From assembly GCA_963556495.2 (NCBI GenBank), contig OY747701.1, positions 42,890,001-42,954,000 of the forward strand: DNA of 64,000 nucleotides, written 5' to 3'. Made by a program: the position numbers and the translations under genes. Origin of the DNA: Valencia hispanica (taxonomy: Eukaryota; Chordata; Actinopteri; Cyprinodontiformes; Valenciidae). Below the pieces are notes generated by a model, which saw only the letters and a list, made by a program, of their open reading frames with translations, searched no databases and was not told the DNA's origin. Positions 20,101 to 30,100 of the stretch are shown one piece after another. Each line of letters begins with the position of its first letter. Position 1 is the stretch's first letter.

Positions 20101-20840
20101 GTCCTGCTTCGGTCCTCAAAGTCGGTCTGAATCTTCCCTAGAGCTCTCTCTCCCTCACTTCTGATAAAAACAACTATTTTTCTGTTCAACAACTTCTCAA
20201 ATTTGTGGATATCGCCTGATCTGACGGGGGTGTGTTCTGAAAGGCCTGCACGCTGTTGCAACTCTCTACCGAGCTGTATAGCCGCATCGGAGCCGAGGCT
20301 AGGGTCTGCAACACAGGCTAAGCTAATAGCAAAACACAGTTTATCATCTCGATCATTGTTCACAATGTATAGGTGGCGTCTCTTCTTGTGTATAAGCTCG
20401 CAATCGAGAGACATTTCAGCTTTTCGTCTAGCTCCCCCGCTAAGATCACGCACTGTTTGAATTACAAACTCCAAACGCTCTGTTGAGGCTATTTCAGCAT
20501 TGGATTGCATCAGATCATCTAAAAACGTTTCGAACTGGTGCATGACGTTACTCCCCCCTTCATCGACAGAGAAAGTCACGCTGCGAGACACGCCGGGTCC
20601 ATTAACCTCTATCTGCACAATATCGTTAGTGTTAACCAGCGGTGTCACCCGGTCTGATAAACCCCTGAGCATATTCATTATGTGATTATGAAATTCATAC
20701 GGACACGGATGATCACCCTCAGGCCGGACAAAGTTGTGTCGGATCTCTATGTTATTGAATTCGTCACGTACATTGATCTGAAATTCTTCATCTTCCTGAC
20801 TAGACGGTTGAGGACTATTTAGCTCCTGTGAGACATTCAT
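17145..20840 (-). CDS. Protein-primed family B DNA polymerase
   Basis: Protein of 1,231 residues. Exonuclease motifs: D409-I-E411, N464 with D469, and Y589..D593. Polymerase motifs: A with D813 (YQDVCSLYPF), B at about 990-1003 (KLCLNSLWGKF), C with D1093 and D1095 (YLDTDS), and K1136-x-Y. All catalytic acids are present. The N-terminal third holds an acidic leader, a region at about 155-268 (KLCFAISLA ... HYYGIKNLKGF) whose Cys and His could be an OTU-like remnant (weak guess), and a Cys/His cluster at 273-390 with many CxxC pairs. Between the exonuclease and polymerase parts, EFHGCEHHGCSTC (704-716) marks an inserted domain seen in Polinton polymerases. It would copy the genome using a protein primer at the TIR ends. 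First gene of the leftward block. Confidence 0.96.
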   Translation of the reverse strand: MNVSQELNSPQPSSQEDEEFQINVRDEFNNIEIRHNFVRPEGDHPCPYEFHNHIMNMLRGLSDRVTPLVNTNDIVQIEVNGPGVSRSVTFSVDEGGSNVMHQFETFLDDLMQSNAEIASTERLEFVIQTVRDLSGGARRKAEMSLDCELIHKKRRHLYIVNNDRDDKLCFAISLACVADPSLGSDAAIQLGRELQQRAGLSEHTPVRSGDIHKFEKLLNRKIVVFIRSEGERALGKIQTDFEDRSRTVFLLHFRDHYYGIKNLKGFIGARDICHYCFDPIGHKYNHVCKGSCAVCNDAACAQGVTNPILCRDCNRYCKNQTCYDRHKVPELKPRARVMVSHCDQVKKCPNCGLNYNQSLTTGKKHVCQGKKCRICGGKLDKDQPASDHKCYIQTCSVDTEISDKVIFYDIETFPGAQGEHVPFLICSKSTSGEEWSAYGSDCIREFIREIRRPGRRNYTCVAHNARAFDSYLVLNSMTEMGLNPDIIMQGCKILSITDPDYGLRFIDSLSFLAMKLSKMPEALGFPDHSKGYFPHRFSSSDNLSYVGSYPLPSFYGVERMNRAEQEEFYTWYAEVSKGVFDFKKEALFYCKNDVEILLQGCTRFRQEFFNDSQIDPFNRITIASACMKVFQSNHLKADTLAVPSPTDYSEQFKKFSTASVEWLEYVSHTWRVGIQHALRGGEKKIGSYFLDGYLEVGERKIGFEFHGCEHHGCSTCRYPTAESPLTGVPYGQLYAATMEREHVLRTVYGIELEVMWEHVWEEMKKSNADVKQFMMTYQAPAPFTPREALFGGRTCAVRLRYSAAPGEQVLYQDVCSLYPFVQKTKSFPVGHPIIIRENFDDPRNYYGFIKAVISPPRGLYFPILPFRTDHGKLVFTLCRTCALENNQTHSCTHTDTERALTGVWVSEEVKEALSHGYRIDQIVEVWHFEQHSDQIFAKYVNSFLKTKQEASGYPEGVESEEDKQKYIQDFMMNQGVELDPEKIKVNPAKRQVAKLCLNSLWGKFAQKNDQTQTSIIKHPDKFFEFLFSGKFVVTYFSFLNPKMVMIQWKYNKNCVTPPNKTTNVFVAAFTTAYARLELFRYLHQLQERVLYLDTDSVIYVVREGESSLPTGSYLGDLTNELPPGDTIQEFVAAGPKSYSYQTKHRGKVVMRAKGISRTIECCERVNFDTMTGLVDGYLGGERGEVLKAPQHSIKRDKNGFHLRNHSFTKTFRVVYDKRRLFPDGTTLPFGF

Positions 20841-21478
20841 AGTGACTGGTTGATGTTGCTATTTAAACACACGATCAGAAAAAAAAGGACATGAAAAAAC
20901 ATTCAGAGTCAGACAATACACAAGTTGGAGAAAGCTCCAGACAGTCTCACTGTTAACTGAAGTAGCAAGGCTGGCGTTGGGCAGATCCGCTGAGGTCCAA
21001 TTGCAAACAGCTCCGCGCTTCGATCACGATCTATGATAAAGCGCAGGTAAAAGTCAGGAATATAATAAAATAAATAAAAATACGGTAATACCCGTATCTA
21101 AACAGTCAACATAATTTTAAAAACAGTAAACTCACCTCAGAGCGAAGTTTCGCTTTGTAACAATCTCCACCGCCTTTTTCCCGCTCCAGCCCAAAACCAG
21201 CTCAGAGCAGTAACTGCAGTTGAGCGATACTTCTAGCTGTAACAGAGTATGTATGCTACGGTGAATCTATCGATAAGCCAGCACCGAATCCATCTTGGTG
21301 CTATCAAACATCCGTAGACGACCGCACAATTGCGAGCTAAAAAAAACATTTACTCACCTCGCTCCAAACCGATAATACAGGTCGCCGATGTGAAGACTTC
21401 CTGTAGTCGATGTGAAGTTGATTTCCTCGCTGAACCCGTAACTCCAGCTCTTAGCAGGGGAAGCTCGGGAATCCCGCC
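20841..21478 (-). promoter_or_regulatory. Leader region of the polymerase block with candidate splice sites
   Basis: No open frame is seen between polB and the right TIR. Read leftward, two good 5' splice sites occur: AG|GTGAGTA at 21,351-21,359 and GAG|GTGAGT near 21,130-21,137. A pyrimidine-rich 3' splice site (TTTAAATAG) lies about 12 bases before the polB ATG. A transcript from the right-TIR promoter could therefore splice a non-coding leader onto the polymerase mRNA, with two alternative leader lengths. Confidence 0.55.
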
Positions 21479-21670
21479 TGGACTCAGCTCTGACGCGGTC
21501 TGACAATGACGCGGGCTTCTGGGATTCCCCTCGAATGAAGCCGGTGATACAGTCTTCGTGAAACCGCTGTTTTCTTTGTTCGTCGCAGCACCGCGCTCCG
21601 TGTCCTTAAGGTCGGATTGTTGAATGAGGTCCTTCCAGCATGCTGTAGAGATTAACCGTTTTCCGACAGC

Positions 21671-21805
21671 CTTTTATACAGGTAAATGCCGCCCGGTGAG
21701 CACCGCCCAAACCGGTTTACCCGACTTGCGGACGTAGGTGAAGACAGGGGCGTGATAAATACAGCGAATACAAAGCAGAGCAGGGGCGTGTCAAACGCTG
21801 ATTGG
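21671..21805 (-). promoter_or_regulatory. Inward CCAAT/TATA promoter in right TIR
   Basis: Inverted copy of the left TIR promoter: TATA box 21,671-21,678 and CCAAT box 21,801-21,805, reading leftward. It points at the polymerase/ATPase block, so the same control sequence would switch on replication genes and accessory genes together. Confidence 0.7.
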
Positions 21806-22237
21806 TGGACTGTTTTTTATCAGTAACTTTAGTAGTTTGATAGATTTCTTATTTCCAGCTTAAAGCACCCAGGTTTAAAGTGATGTTTTTTAAAATCCTT
21901 ATCTGTTTTTAAAGACTGTGTAATGGTGCATTTTTAAAATCAACAAAAGGATGAGCATCTGCTTCAACATAGCTGTGGGTGAATAAATTCTCTTTTTAGT
22001 GCTCTTACAAGTTTAATTTATCATGGTTGAATTGTTAGAATCAGATGTAATGGTGTCTCTAGAGTGTTGGAGCTAATGTGGTTTTAAATTAAAGTCAGGA
22101 AGCTAAAAAGCACCTTTTAACTGTTTAAAATAAAATGGAATGCTCAAGGAGTCATGTTGAGACAGAGCCCAGACCGTATAATATTAAAGGGACTTGTTCG
22201 GACAAGTTCTGATGACACTGAGGAGTTAGATTCAAAC

Positions 22238-22935
22238 CATTGGGGGCGCTATATATACTATAGGCTGTAATTTAATTTTTGAGCCACTAGGGGGAGGTAT
22301 TTTCACATTTGGGTGTAATGTTACTTTGATCCACTAGAGGGGGCCAATTATACAATAGGCTGTTATATTAATTTTGAACCACTAGAGGGAGGTATTTTCA
22401 CATTTGGGTGTAATACTATTTATTGGGCCACTAGGGGGAGGTATTTTCATATTTGCATGTCATTTAATTTTAGTGCCACTAGGGGGAGGTATTTTTAGAT
22501 TTGCATGTAATGTTACTTTGATCCACTAGAGGGGGCCAATTATACAATAGCCTGTTATATTAATTTTGAACCACTAGAGGGAGGCATTTATAAGTTTTGG
22601 TGTAATAGTATTTATTGGGCCACTAGGGGGAGGTATTTTCATTTTTTGCATTTAGTTTAATTGTAGAACCACTAGAGGGAGCCATTTAGTGCCATATTTT
22701 GACAGGTGGGCGTGACCATCAGGGGGCGTACCCTATTTCGACAGGTGGGCGTGTCCTATTTTGACAGGTGGGCGTGGCCACCAGGGGGCGTACCCCATTT
22801 TGACAGGTGGGTGTGTCCTATCTTGACAGGTGGGCGTGCCCACCAGGGGGCGTATCCCGTTTTGACAGGTGGGCGGGGCCATCAGGGGGCGGGGCTTATT
22901 GTGACAGGTGGGCGTGGCCATCAGGGGGCGGAGCG
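22238..22935 (+). promoter_or_regulatory. Array of CTCF-like motifs, right TIR
   Basis: Mirror copy of the left array. The best site is TGGCCACCAGGGGGCG at 22,775-22,790, sixteen of sixteen with the textbook CTCF consensus. Others include CCCACCAGGGGGCGTA near 22,839, two CCATCAGGGGGCGG sites near 22,879 and 22,919, and weaker CCACTAGAGGG boxes in the AT-rich part. Because the TIRs are inverted, the two arrays point outward from the element. Confidence 0.55.
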
Positions 22936-23083
22936 TATTGTGACAGGGCGGAGCTTGTCACGCCAGCCAGGGAGCGGGCGGAAGTGGAAGTGGGCGTGAC
23001 CGGAAGTGGGCGTGGTCAGGGGCGTACCCGGAAGGGGCGTGGTCTCATTTGCATTTTGACAGCTAGTGGTCTATACTTTCTCT

Positions 23084-23089
23084 AACGCA
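23084..23089. repeat. Polinton target-site duplication, right copy
   Basis: AACGCA, identical to 7353-7358. Confidence 0.95.
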
Positions 23090-23289
23090 CTTGGTGGGAA
23101 GGGAGGTTCTCCTGAATTCTCGAGTAATCCTTGGAAATGGAGAATCGGACCACGCCCCAAGATCCACTTCCCACTCAGCAATCTACCCAAACTCGAGTCA
23201 CCTGGTGTCACATACCAGGATCGCATGTCTAATTCCTCTGCAGTCTATATAAACTCAGCCTGCCTATAGTGCTATAATGCTCCGCGTTT

Positions 23290-23690
23290 GTCTTGATTGT
23301 TTTTGCAACCCTCCCTTCCTGACCCTCTAATTGGCCTCATCCTTTTTACTTTCTTTAATATAGAAAGTGCTCTTACATTAATTATTTTTTTCTTTTTGCG
23401 TTTCTGCTGTGTCTTCTCGAACCCCCAGATGGTCGTGGCAGATGGCTGCTCACACTGAGCCAGGTTCTGTTGGAGGTTTCTTCCTGTAGAAGGGGAGTTT
23501 TTCCTCTCCACTGTCGCTAAATGCTTGCTCAGTGTGAGGGATTGCTGTGGTTGGAGCCTGCATCAATGGGGCACAACTGCCAGTCAATGACTCGATGCAA
23601 TCTGCTGGGATTCCTTAAATAGAAAATTGGCTAAAACTTTAACCTGTTGGGAATCTGCGCTATATAAATAAAATGGAAATCATCTCATCC
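23290..23690 (+). repeat. Common teleost dispersed repeat
   Basis: It contains the stock phrases 'ggttctgttggaggtttctt', 'gggagtttttcctctccact', 'aatgcttgctcagtgtgagg' and ends with 'gcgctatataaataaaatgg'. These recur throughout fish genomes, probably as a retrotransposon 3' end. No coding remnant is attached. Confidence 0.7.
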
Positions 23691-24030
23691 TCATCCCTTT
23701 ATCTTTTCCCTCCCATCCCCTCACTTCATCCTCCCATCCCTTCTTTCATCCCTACCTCCCTTCCCTCATCCCTTCATCCCCTCCCTACATCCATCCTCCC
23801 CTCCCTCCATCCCCTCCCTCCATCCCTGCACCTCCCTCCACTCCATCCCCTCCCTACATCCCTTCATCCTCACATCCCTTCATCCCCTCCCTACATCCCT
23901 TCATCCTCACATCCCTTCATCCCCTTTCCTTCACCCCCCCTACATCCCTTCATCCCCTTTCCTTCATCCCCTCCCTTCATCCCCTCCCTGCATCCCTTCA
24001 TCTCCTCACTCACCCCTTCTTACTTTCATC
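23691..24030. repeat. Pyrimidine-rich minisatellite (CATCCCCTCCCT-like)
   Basis: About 340 bp of irregular tandem units of roughly 10-20 bp, built on CATCCCTTCATCCCCTCCCTA. The strand is almost pure pyrimidine, so it could form triplex or H-DNA. The open frame through it (Pro/Ser/His/Leu only) is an artefact of the repeat. A second block of similar units lies at 25,262-25,335. Confidence 0.9.
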
Positions 24031-24639
24031 CCCAGGGGCATCACTAGAACTAATACTGTACTGGGGCACACCTGGGGCACAAAGAATTCATGAGAGAGTG
24101 CAAAGTGTGCAAGAAAAAAAACATTCAGCACTTATTTATAATAAAAAAACTAATAGTTCTTTAAACTATTCAATCATATCAGACTATGTTGTTGTCTAGG
24201 TCTTTGATTAATCACCTGAAATGTACTACGATAATCCATTTGGCCTACTTGTGCACTTTACTCTAGACTTCTAAACCATTACTGATAAAAGCAAAAAGGA
24301 ACAGCTTTTTGAAATATCTATTTCAGTAAACATCTGCAAACTGAACAATTAAAAAAGTAAAAACATAGAATAATAGCACCCCTACATCTCTGGGTTCTGT
24401 TATTTTCATAGTAGAAAAATAAATGAACAACTGTTGTGTGTCTCTTCAGGGAATAATTTTTTGGGGAGTAAACTGTAACGTCTTGTTTTTATTTTTGCAA
24501 AGTGGTCAATCACTTGGCTGCACTTAGTCTGAAGCAACATTGAAATATTACTGTTAATTGTCTCCTATCTGCATTTTTTATTGTCTTCAGTTTTCAGAAC
24601 TAGAAAACTCTCAGAATGGACTGAACGTTGTTCATTGTA

Positions 24640-25091
24640 CTGTTATAAGCTTTAAATGCCCTACATTTGTGAACTCACCATGCATTTCGTACGTTGCTTG
24701 AATGCACCACAGCCACAGGTGTGTGACGCAGAGTAAAGAAAAGCTTCTGCGTGATGTTCCTGTGTTGTTTATAGGTCTTATATAACTGCAGATTTCTTTT
24801 TTACTTTTGAATTAATTTTACACACAGAACAACTTTGTTCGTAAGTGGGTGAAATGAATTGAGAACTGTGATAATACTGCATGTACATGCGCAGATCATT
24901 CCCATTCTGAGTGTGTGGAAACAGTCTGGATGCAGAACAAACCGACTCTCTAATCTGTAGAGAATATCGGCGACAAAGTTTCACAGAAAGTACCTAAGGG
25001 TGGTCAGAAATGTCGCTATTTGTCGCTAGGCGCTTTTTGGAAAAAAAAGTCGTTATGGGGCTCTGGAACAGTCGTTAAGTTGGCAACACTG
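24640..25091 (-). mobile_element. hAT element fragment, same family as 53,936-54,977
   Basis: Inverted and diverged relative of the hAT element further right. It shares 'aatatcggcgacaaagtttc', 'ggtggtcagaaatgtcgct', 'tgtcgctaggcgctttttgg' and the terminal 'aagttggcaacactg' ending at 25,091. The other end of this copy was not located; it may extend left to about 24,030 in unrecognisable form. Confidence 0.75.
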
Positions 25092-25261
25092 GTGTAGAAC
25101 AAAACACTTGGAAGAATCATGTGAATGATTTTCATTGGTTGTTGCGTTCAATCTTACCCAGCTGCAGAGGTGCTATTTCCTGATGGGCTATTATGGCCCC
25201 TTTCTTTTTTTCCTTGTTTTTTTCTATTGGCTGGTAAGTCACAGGCTCAAGTCATGACCAA

Positions 25262-25335
25262 AGCATCCCCCTCCCTACATCCCCTCCCCTCATGACCTCA
25301 TCCCTACATCCTCATATCCCTACATCCACTCATAG
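25262..25335. repeat. Second block of the CATCCC minisatellite
   Basis: Units such as 'cccctccctacatcccctcc' match the 23,691-24,030 array. The two blocks look like one array split by the inserted sequence between them. Confidence 0.6.
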
Positions 25336-26739
25336 TTCTAGCCTCCTAACAACTCTCTTTCAGGTTCTGTCTGGGGGGGTCCTCAGCAGGCTCAGGAAAG
25401 ACGAATTACTGAAGACTGCACCCCCACGCTGAGTCTTCTTCCTAGCCTCCATCGGCGCATCTCCCCAGACCTTTCATTCCTCATCCCATTCCTTTAATGA
25501 ACTTTTAAATTCAGATCTCTGAAGCGTAGTCCGAGCTAGTGAATTGTTGCTTGGCGTGTGGGATGTTGGACCTTGTGTGCATGGTGGAAGCATCTGGATT
25601 TGCATGGGCCTATCCTACACCCCGATTTTATTGCAAGTGAGACACATAGGGCTTTTGGCCTGAGATGGGGAAAGCTCTTCTGTTAACAAGCAGTGGAGTC
25701 TCCCCAAATGCCATCTCCAGCTCCAATTTCTAAAGGACCATTGACATATATATATTAACACCCACGTCGCCATTCACAACATTTATGCAGACATAGGGTC
25801 TCTTTTGGGCAAAGGTGGCAGCATGGCCCTCCTCTGTTCCTGCCCTGCATCTGCACTGGTGGGGAGTGCTGGTGTGGGGAGAAACCTTGGATTCTCTCTT
25901 GAGTCTCTGCGTCTCTCCCTTTGTGTCTTTGGCCAGGAGCCTGTTTCCCCCGTGTTTCCAGGTGGCAAATTGGCACACACATTTACTGCACACACACGCA
26001 TACACATGCACACACGCACCCACACACACAGACACACGTTTAAATGTACATAATCCAACAAGTCAAAGGTCATATCAACACAGGTTCATATGTCATCCTG
26101 CAAACTGTCTAATGTTATACCAGGAGTATCACTGATTTAATAAAGTCAATCACACAATTAGGATACAATGTCCTCAGATATCCTTTTTTTTTTACAAAAA
26201 TGCTCTGGCATATGTAGACTACCCTCTTCTTCATATGGTATCCCTGTTGCTGGTGAACCTTTTCCTATCACACTTTACCTCATACTCAACTTTCAATGAA
26301 TATGCTTGGAGACAGCAGTCTGTGAAAAACCAAGTTCTTCAGCAAAGACCTTTTGTAATTTACTCTCCTTGTTGAGGGTTTCAATGACTCTCTTCTGGAC
26401 ATTTGTCCAGTCAGAAGTCTTGACCATGATTGTGTAGCCCACTCAGTGTGCTTACATGCAGTAAGAGAAAACCAAATTATTGCTTTAGTCCGACTGGAGT
26501 CGAATTGAACTGGCTTTCTCTTGATTGAGCTAACGCACCCAGATAATGTGGTTAGAAAACTGAATTTCTCTGCATGTAAACACCAACACAGCTTAGTCAA
26601 GCAATTAGCAGCCTGGGCACTCCCTTTTCGTGAAGTGACGAAACCGTGGAAGTGGGAATAACAACACGGGAACAAACAGCAACTATGAGTGTAACACAAT
26701 CAAACAGTACAGTACTTATAAAATGCACTGTGCTGCAAC
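25336..26739. other. Non-coding DNA with a CA-rich microsatellite
   Basis: No gene recognised. An interrupted CA/CACG repeat lies at about 25,974-26,038 and drives several spurious open frames on both strands. A poly-T run is present near 26,187. Confidence 0.5.
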
Positions 26740-27194
26740 TGTCACGATCCCCAGGTGTTTGTGTTTTGTTGATGGTTTTGCTTGTTTAGTTCTATTATCA
26801 TGTTTAGTTATTCTTTGTTTCTACTAGTTTTCTGCACCTTCTAGTTTCCCAGTCTTCTGTCTCCCAGCCATTTCACCTCCTGTCCTAGCTAATCACTTCC
26901 ACCTGCTCACTCCCCCTCAGCTGCAACCGCTTCCCTTAATTAGTCCTGCTCCTTCTCTGCTTCACTCTCCTCCTCAGTATAAATTCAGTCCTCTCCCAGT
27001 CACAACTCGCTGGTTCGCCGTCAATCTTCCCTCTCTTGTTCCTGCCTTCCTCGTTGCCCATCTGGTTCCTGTTTCCCCGTTTGCTGCCTTATACCCTCCT
27101 GAGTTCTGTAAGTTCCTGTTACATGCTTTTTTCTTTAAATCATTTTGTGTTCAACTTTGCTGTATTTGGGTCCTCCCTACCTCAAAACATGACA
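26740..27194 (+). mobile_element. Solo LTR of a gypsy-type retrotransposon
   Basis: 455 bp starting TGTCACGATCCCC and ending AACATGACA, flanked by a perfect 5-bp target duplication GCAAC (26,735-26,739 and 27,195-27,199). A TATA-like 'gtataaattc' lies near 26,979, and 'tgtatttgggtcctccctac' precedes the end, as in fish gypsy LTRs. No internal region remains, so it arose by LTR-LTR recombination. Confidence 0.9.
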
Positions 27195-27199
27195 GCAAC

Positions 27200-30100
27200 G
27201 TTGTTGTAGTCAATATCTTTGCTTATTGTGCATATCCTTCTTTTACACCATATCCTTCACTGCGGCCAGCATTTGTTTACTATCTGTGTGAGGTGCTAGG
27301 CCAACCGCAAGAATGCCAACGTGACAGGGCTTATGTCTCCACTTAGCGTTGCGAAGTCAAACGCACGTCATTCAATAATTCAATTTACTGTATGTAAGCT
27401 GGGATAAAGTAATCCATTCTGGTTTAAGGCATTAGCTCGATTTCTGCCTAAAGCTCGATTTAGATGTGCATGTCAATGTATTGACTGAAAATTACAACAA
27501 ATGAAGGCTTGTAATATTTCTATGTGTAATGAATCTATATCTAATATGAGTTTCACTTTCTGAAATAAGTGATAACATTTCTTAACTTTTTCATGATATT
27601 CAAATATTTGAGAGGTACATGAATGGACACATGGCAATTCCAGAGCTCACAACGATGTGTTAAGTTTTACACTTTGCTACTCTGTTGGTGTGCTGTGGCA
27701 GTGCTTTTTGTTTTCGGGAACGTGGCATAGTTTTTAAGGAGGTCCCCTGAGAGCTGATGTGCAGCTGCTGAAAATTCATGATAATGCAAAGTTTGGGGGA
27801 ATTATTGTGAAGGTATTTTCCTGGATAATGAATCAGGGGGATTCAACTTTGTCCTACCCAGTGTGGAGGGTCAAACTCATTCCTACATTTACTTTACTCT
27901 TGCAATAATAAAACATTAATGTATTGATCTATTTAGACTTCAGTATCAGGGAAGTGCCAGTTTGTCCTGTATTTCTACATGGTTGATAATTTCGCCCAAG
28001 TTCTCTAAATTTTTCTTTTAAGGTCTTTCTGAACTTACTGCTAGCTGGTTGGATAGAGTTGAACACTCCAATAAAAGTCTCTGTGAGACATGCCCCCCTC
28101 TCACCCCCACAGGGCACAAAATTGGTGACTGATTATAGATTCTGTTGAGAGCTTAGCATCAGTTTGGACCGTGAGCAAGTGAGTTGCATAAACACCCAAT
28201 TCATTTTAGATTAACAGCAACTCTAGCATACAGTTTGCTTGGGAAAAAAACATTTACTGGATTTTGGTTGGGGGTTTTGTCTGTAAACATTTTTAGTAAA
28301 GCACTTTGCAACCTTGTTGAGTTACTGGTACAAAAGAATATTACTACTGAACTAAAGGTTTTTGTATACTTTACACAATTTATATTTTTGTCCCACTTGT
28401 AAATTTTATCGTCAACCGACTTGTTTTGTCAAATTTTTTTGGCCTCTTTGAAACTTTGCTAAGACTCATCTTTGACTCACCATCTTAAATCCTAACTTTA
28501 GCTTTGCAAATGGCGACTCGCAAAGGTTTATTCAATAATACCAATTAGATCAGGAGAAATGGGCTAAAACTCAAGCAAATATAATGTGAGGGTTTTCTGA
28601 AGAATACCCAAAACAGTCATACAGTTTGTAGGTAATGCTACGACATGCTAAGGAAGTATGAGCAAATGTTTTACTTTGAAGAAAGTTACAAAAACGTTTA
28701 TCTTATTTTTCTGAAATTCAGCAAGCAGAAAAAGATTTGGTGTTTCTAACTAAGCTAAAGCGGGAAAGATTTAGACTAATTCAATGTCAGACAGTGACAA
28801 AAAAAAAATTTAAACTGTATTACAAATGGCAACAGAGGTATGACCAAATGAGATATGACAAATTGCTACCTGATAGTAGTGTCTGTCTTTTATTGGCTCC
28901 CTTGAACCTCAGTTTTCCTGCTGTTTCCTTTCAATATTAATGCATGCATCTAGGTGTGAAAACCTAACCAGTTTGAGTTGCAAATCAATGGCCCATGTGG
29001 ACATATTGCTTTCCGCTTGCATCATATCCTTTGCAATGAAAGCAAGTTATGAGCATGAGAAGCTGTTGAATGTTTCTACATGATGCTTACTTTGTTCTAC
29101 ATGTGAAATGCCTTTGTTCTTTGTGTTTTCCATTGCAGTACACTTCCTAGTAGTTATGTCAGTTAAATCCCAGATAGAAACCTTTGTCTAAAATGCGGAA
29201 TTTCATCATGCTTGCAAAGAAAAGTTTTAAATTAGAACACTAAATAGAATAGAGAAATTACGCATATACTCCAATAACTGGTTAACAACTGGTTAAAGAA
29301 AATTACTATTTTTTTGCAAGAGAATTACAATATTCTATTGTCAATTCTGACATTTTTCTGGAAATTCTAAAAGCATGATCAGTTTTAGGGTTTGCTTGAC
29401 AGTTGTATGACTGTCAAGCACTGCAAAAACATGTAGCTCAAGTGAATATTAAAATGTTTTTATTAATATATGTAGGTCAGCTTGCACTTTAACTTGCTAT
29501 GTGTCGCTGCAAGTCTGAAATTATTTGGAAGCTCTTTAGATTATATCCTGTCATACTGAGGCTTAGCTCTGTGGTATTTGTGAGATCCCTGTGATCATAT
29601 AGTCCCCCCAAACTTATTATGAAGTGGTCTAAATGGTTTAAACCCTTCTTTTCTCTAATCAAATAATTGCTTTGTGGAGATAACTAGGCTATGTATTTCA
29701 GACTAGAGCTGAAGGAAACCAGAGGGACTAGGAACGAAGAAATGTGTCCTTGTCCTGAGTTCTCAAAGTCTTTTCGGTTCAAAACAGGAAGAATGACATC
29801 CGTGGTCTGCAGCTAAATGGAAATTTTGCTGTTGCCACTCTGCTTCCTCCTTTTGTTTGAGGTAGTTAAAAGAGATACACGTTTTGACAACCTGATCGTG
29901 GGGTTAATGAAAAGTGACTGAAAGTCACTTGCTGCTTTGTTGTAACGATCAATGAAGAAAATCCAAACAGACACACACAACAGGTCGAGCTGCTTGGTAT
30001 TTATGCTTTGGCTCTAGTATGGTCTATGGGAGATTTACATGGTAATATTCGGCCAGCCTAGCTATAGGGAAATAAAATACATTATGAAGGCTACAGTCTC

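Larger units (their letters stand above)
7359..23083. mobile_element. Complete Polinton/Maverick (adintovirus-type) provirus
   Basis: The element has mirror-image ends (AGAGAAAGTATAGACC at the left, its complement at the right), AG...CT termini, TIRs of about 1.7 and 1.6 kb and a perfect 6-bp target duplication. Inside lie the hallmark genes of the group: retrovirus-like integrase, penton, double-jelly-roll capsid, adenovirus-type protease, FtsK/HerA-type ATPase and protein-primed PolB, plus accessory frames. Every frame is open over its expected length, and the TIRs are nearly identical outside their tandem-repeat parts, so the insertion looks young. Whether it is expressed or forms particles cannot be told from sequence. 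Confidence 0.96.
21479..23083. repeat. Polinton right terminal inverted repeat
   Basis: Inverted copy of 7359-9088. The unique inner part differs from the left arm at only a few positions (for example the T/A difference in 'agaactTgtcc' against 'agaacaTgtcc'). The outer GC-rich tandem region is shorter, with fewer ETS-like CCGGAAGT units and one fewer CTGTCAAAATAGGACACG unit. The inner end stops at the same base of the leader as the left arm, after which the sequence is unrelated. Confidence 0.95.

Noticed and set aside
23673..24047. 124-codon Ser/Pro/His/Leu frame
   Set aside because: Translation of the CATCCC minisatellite.
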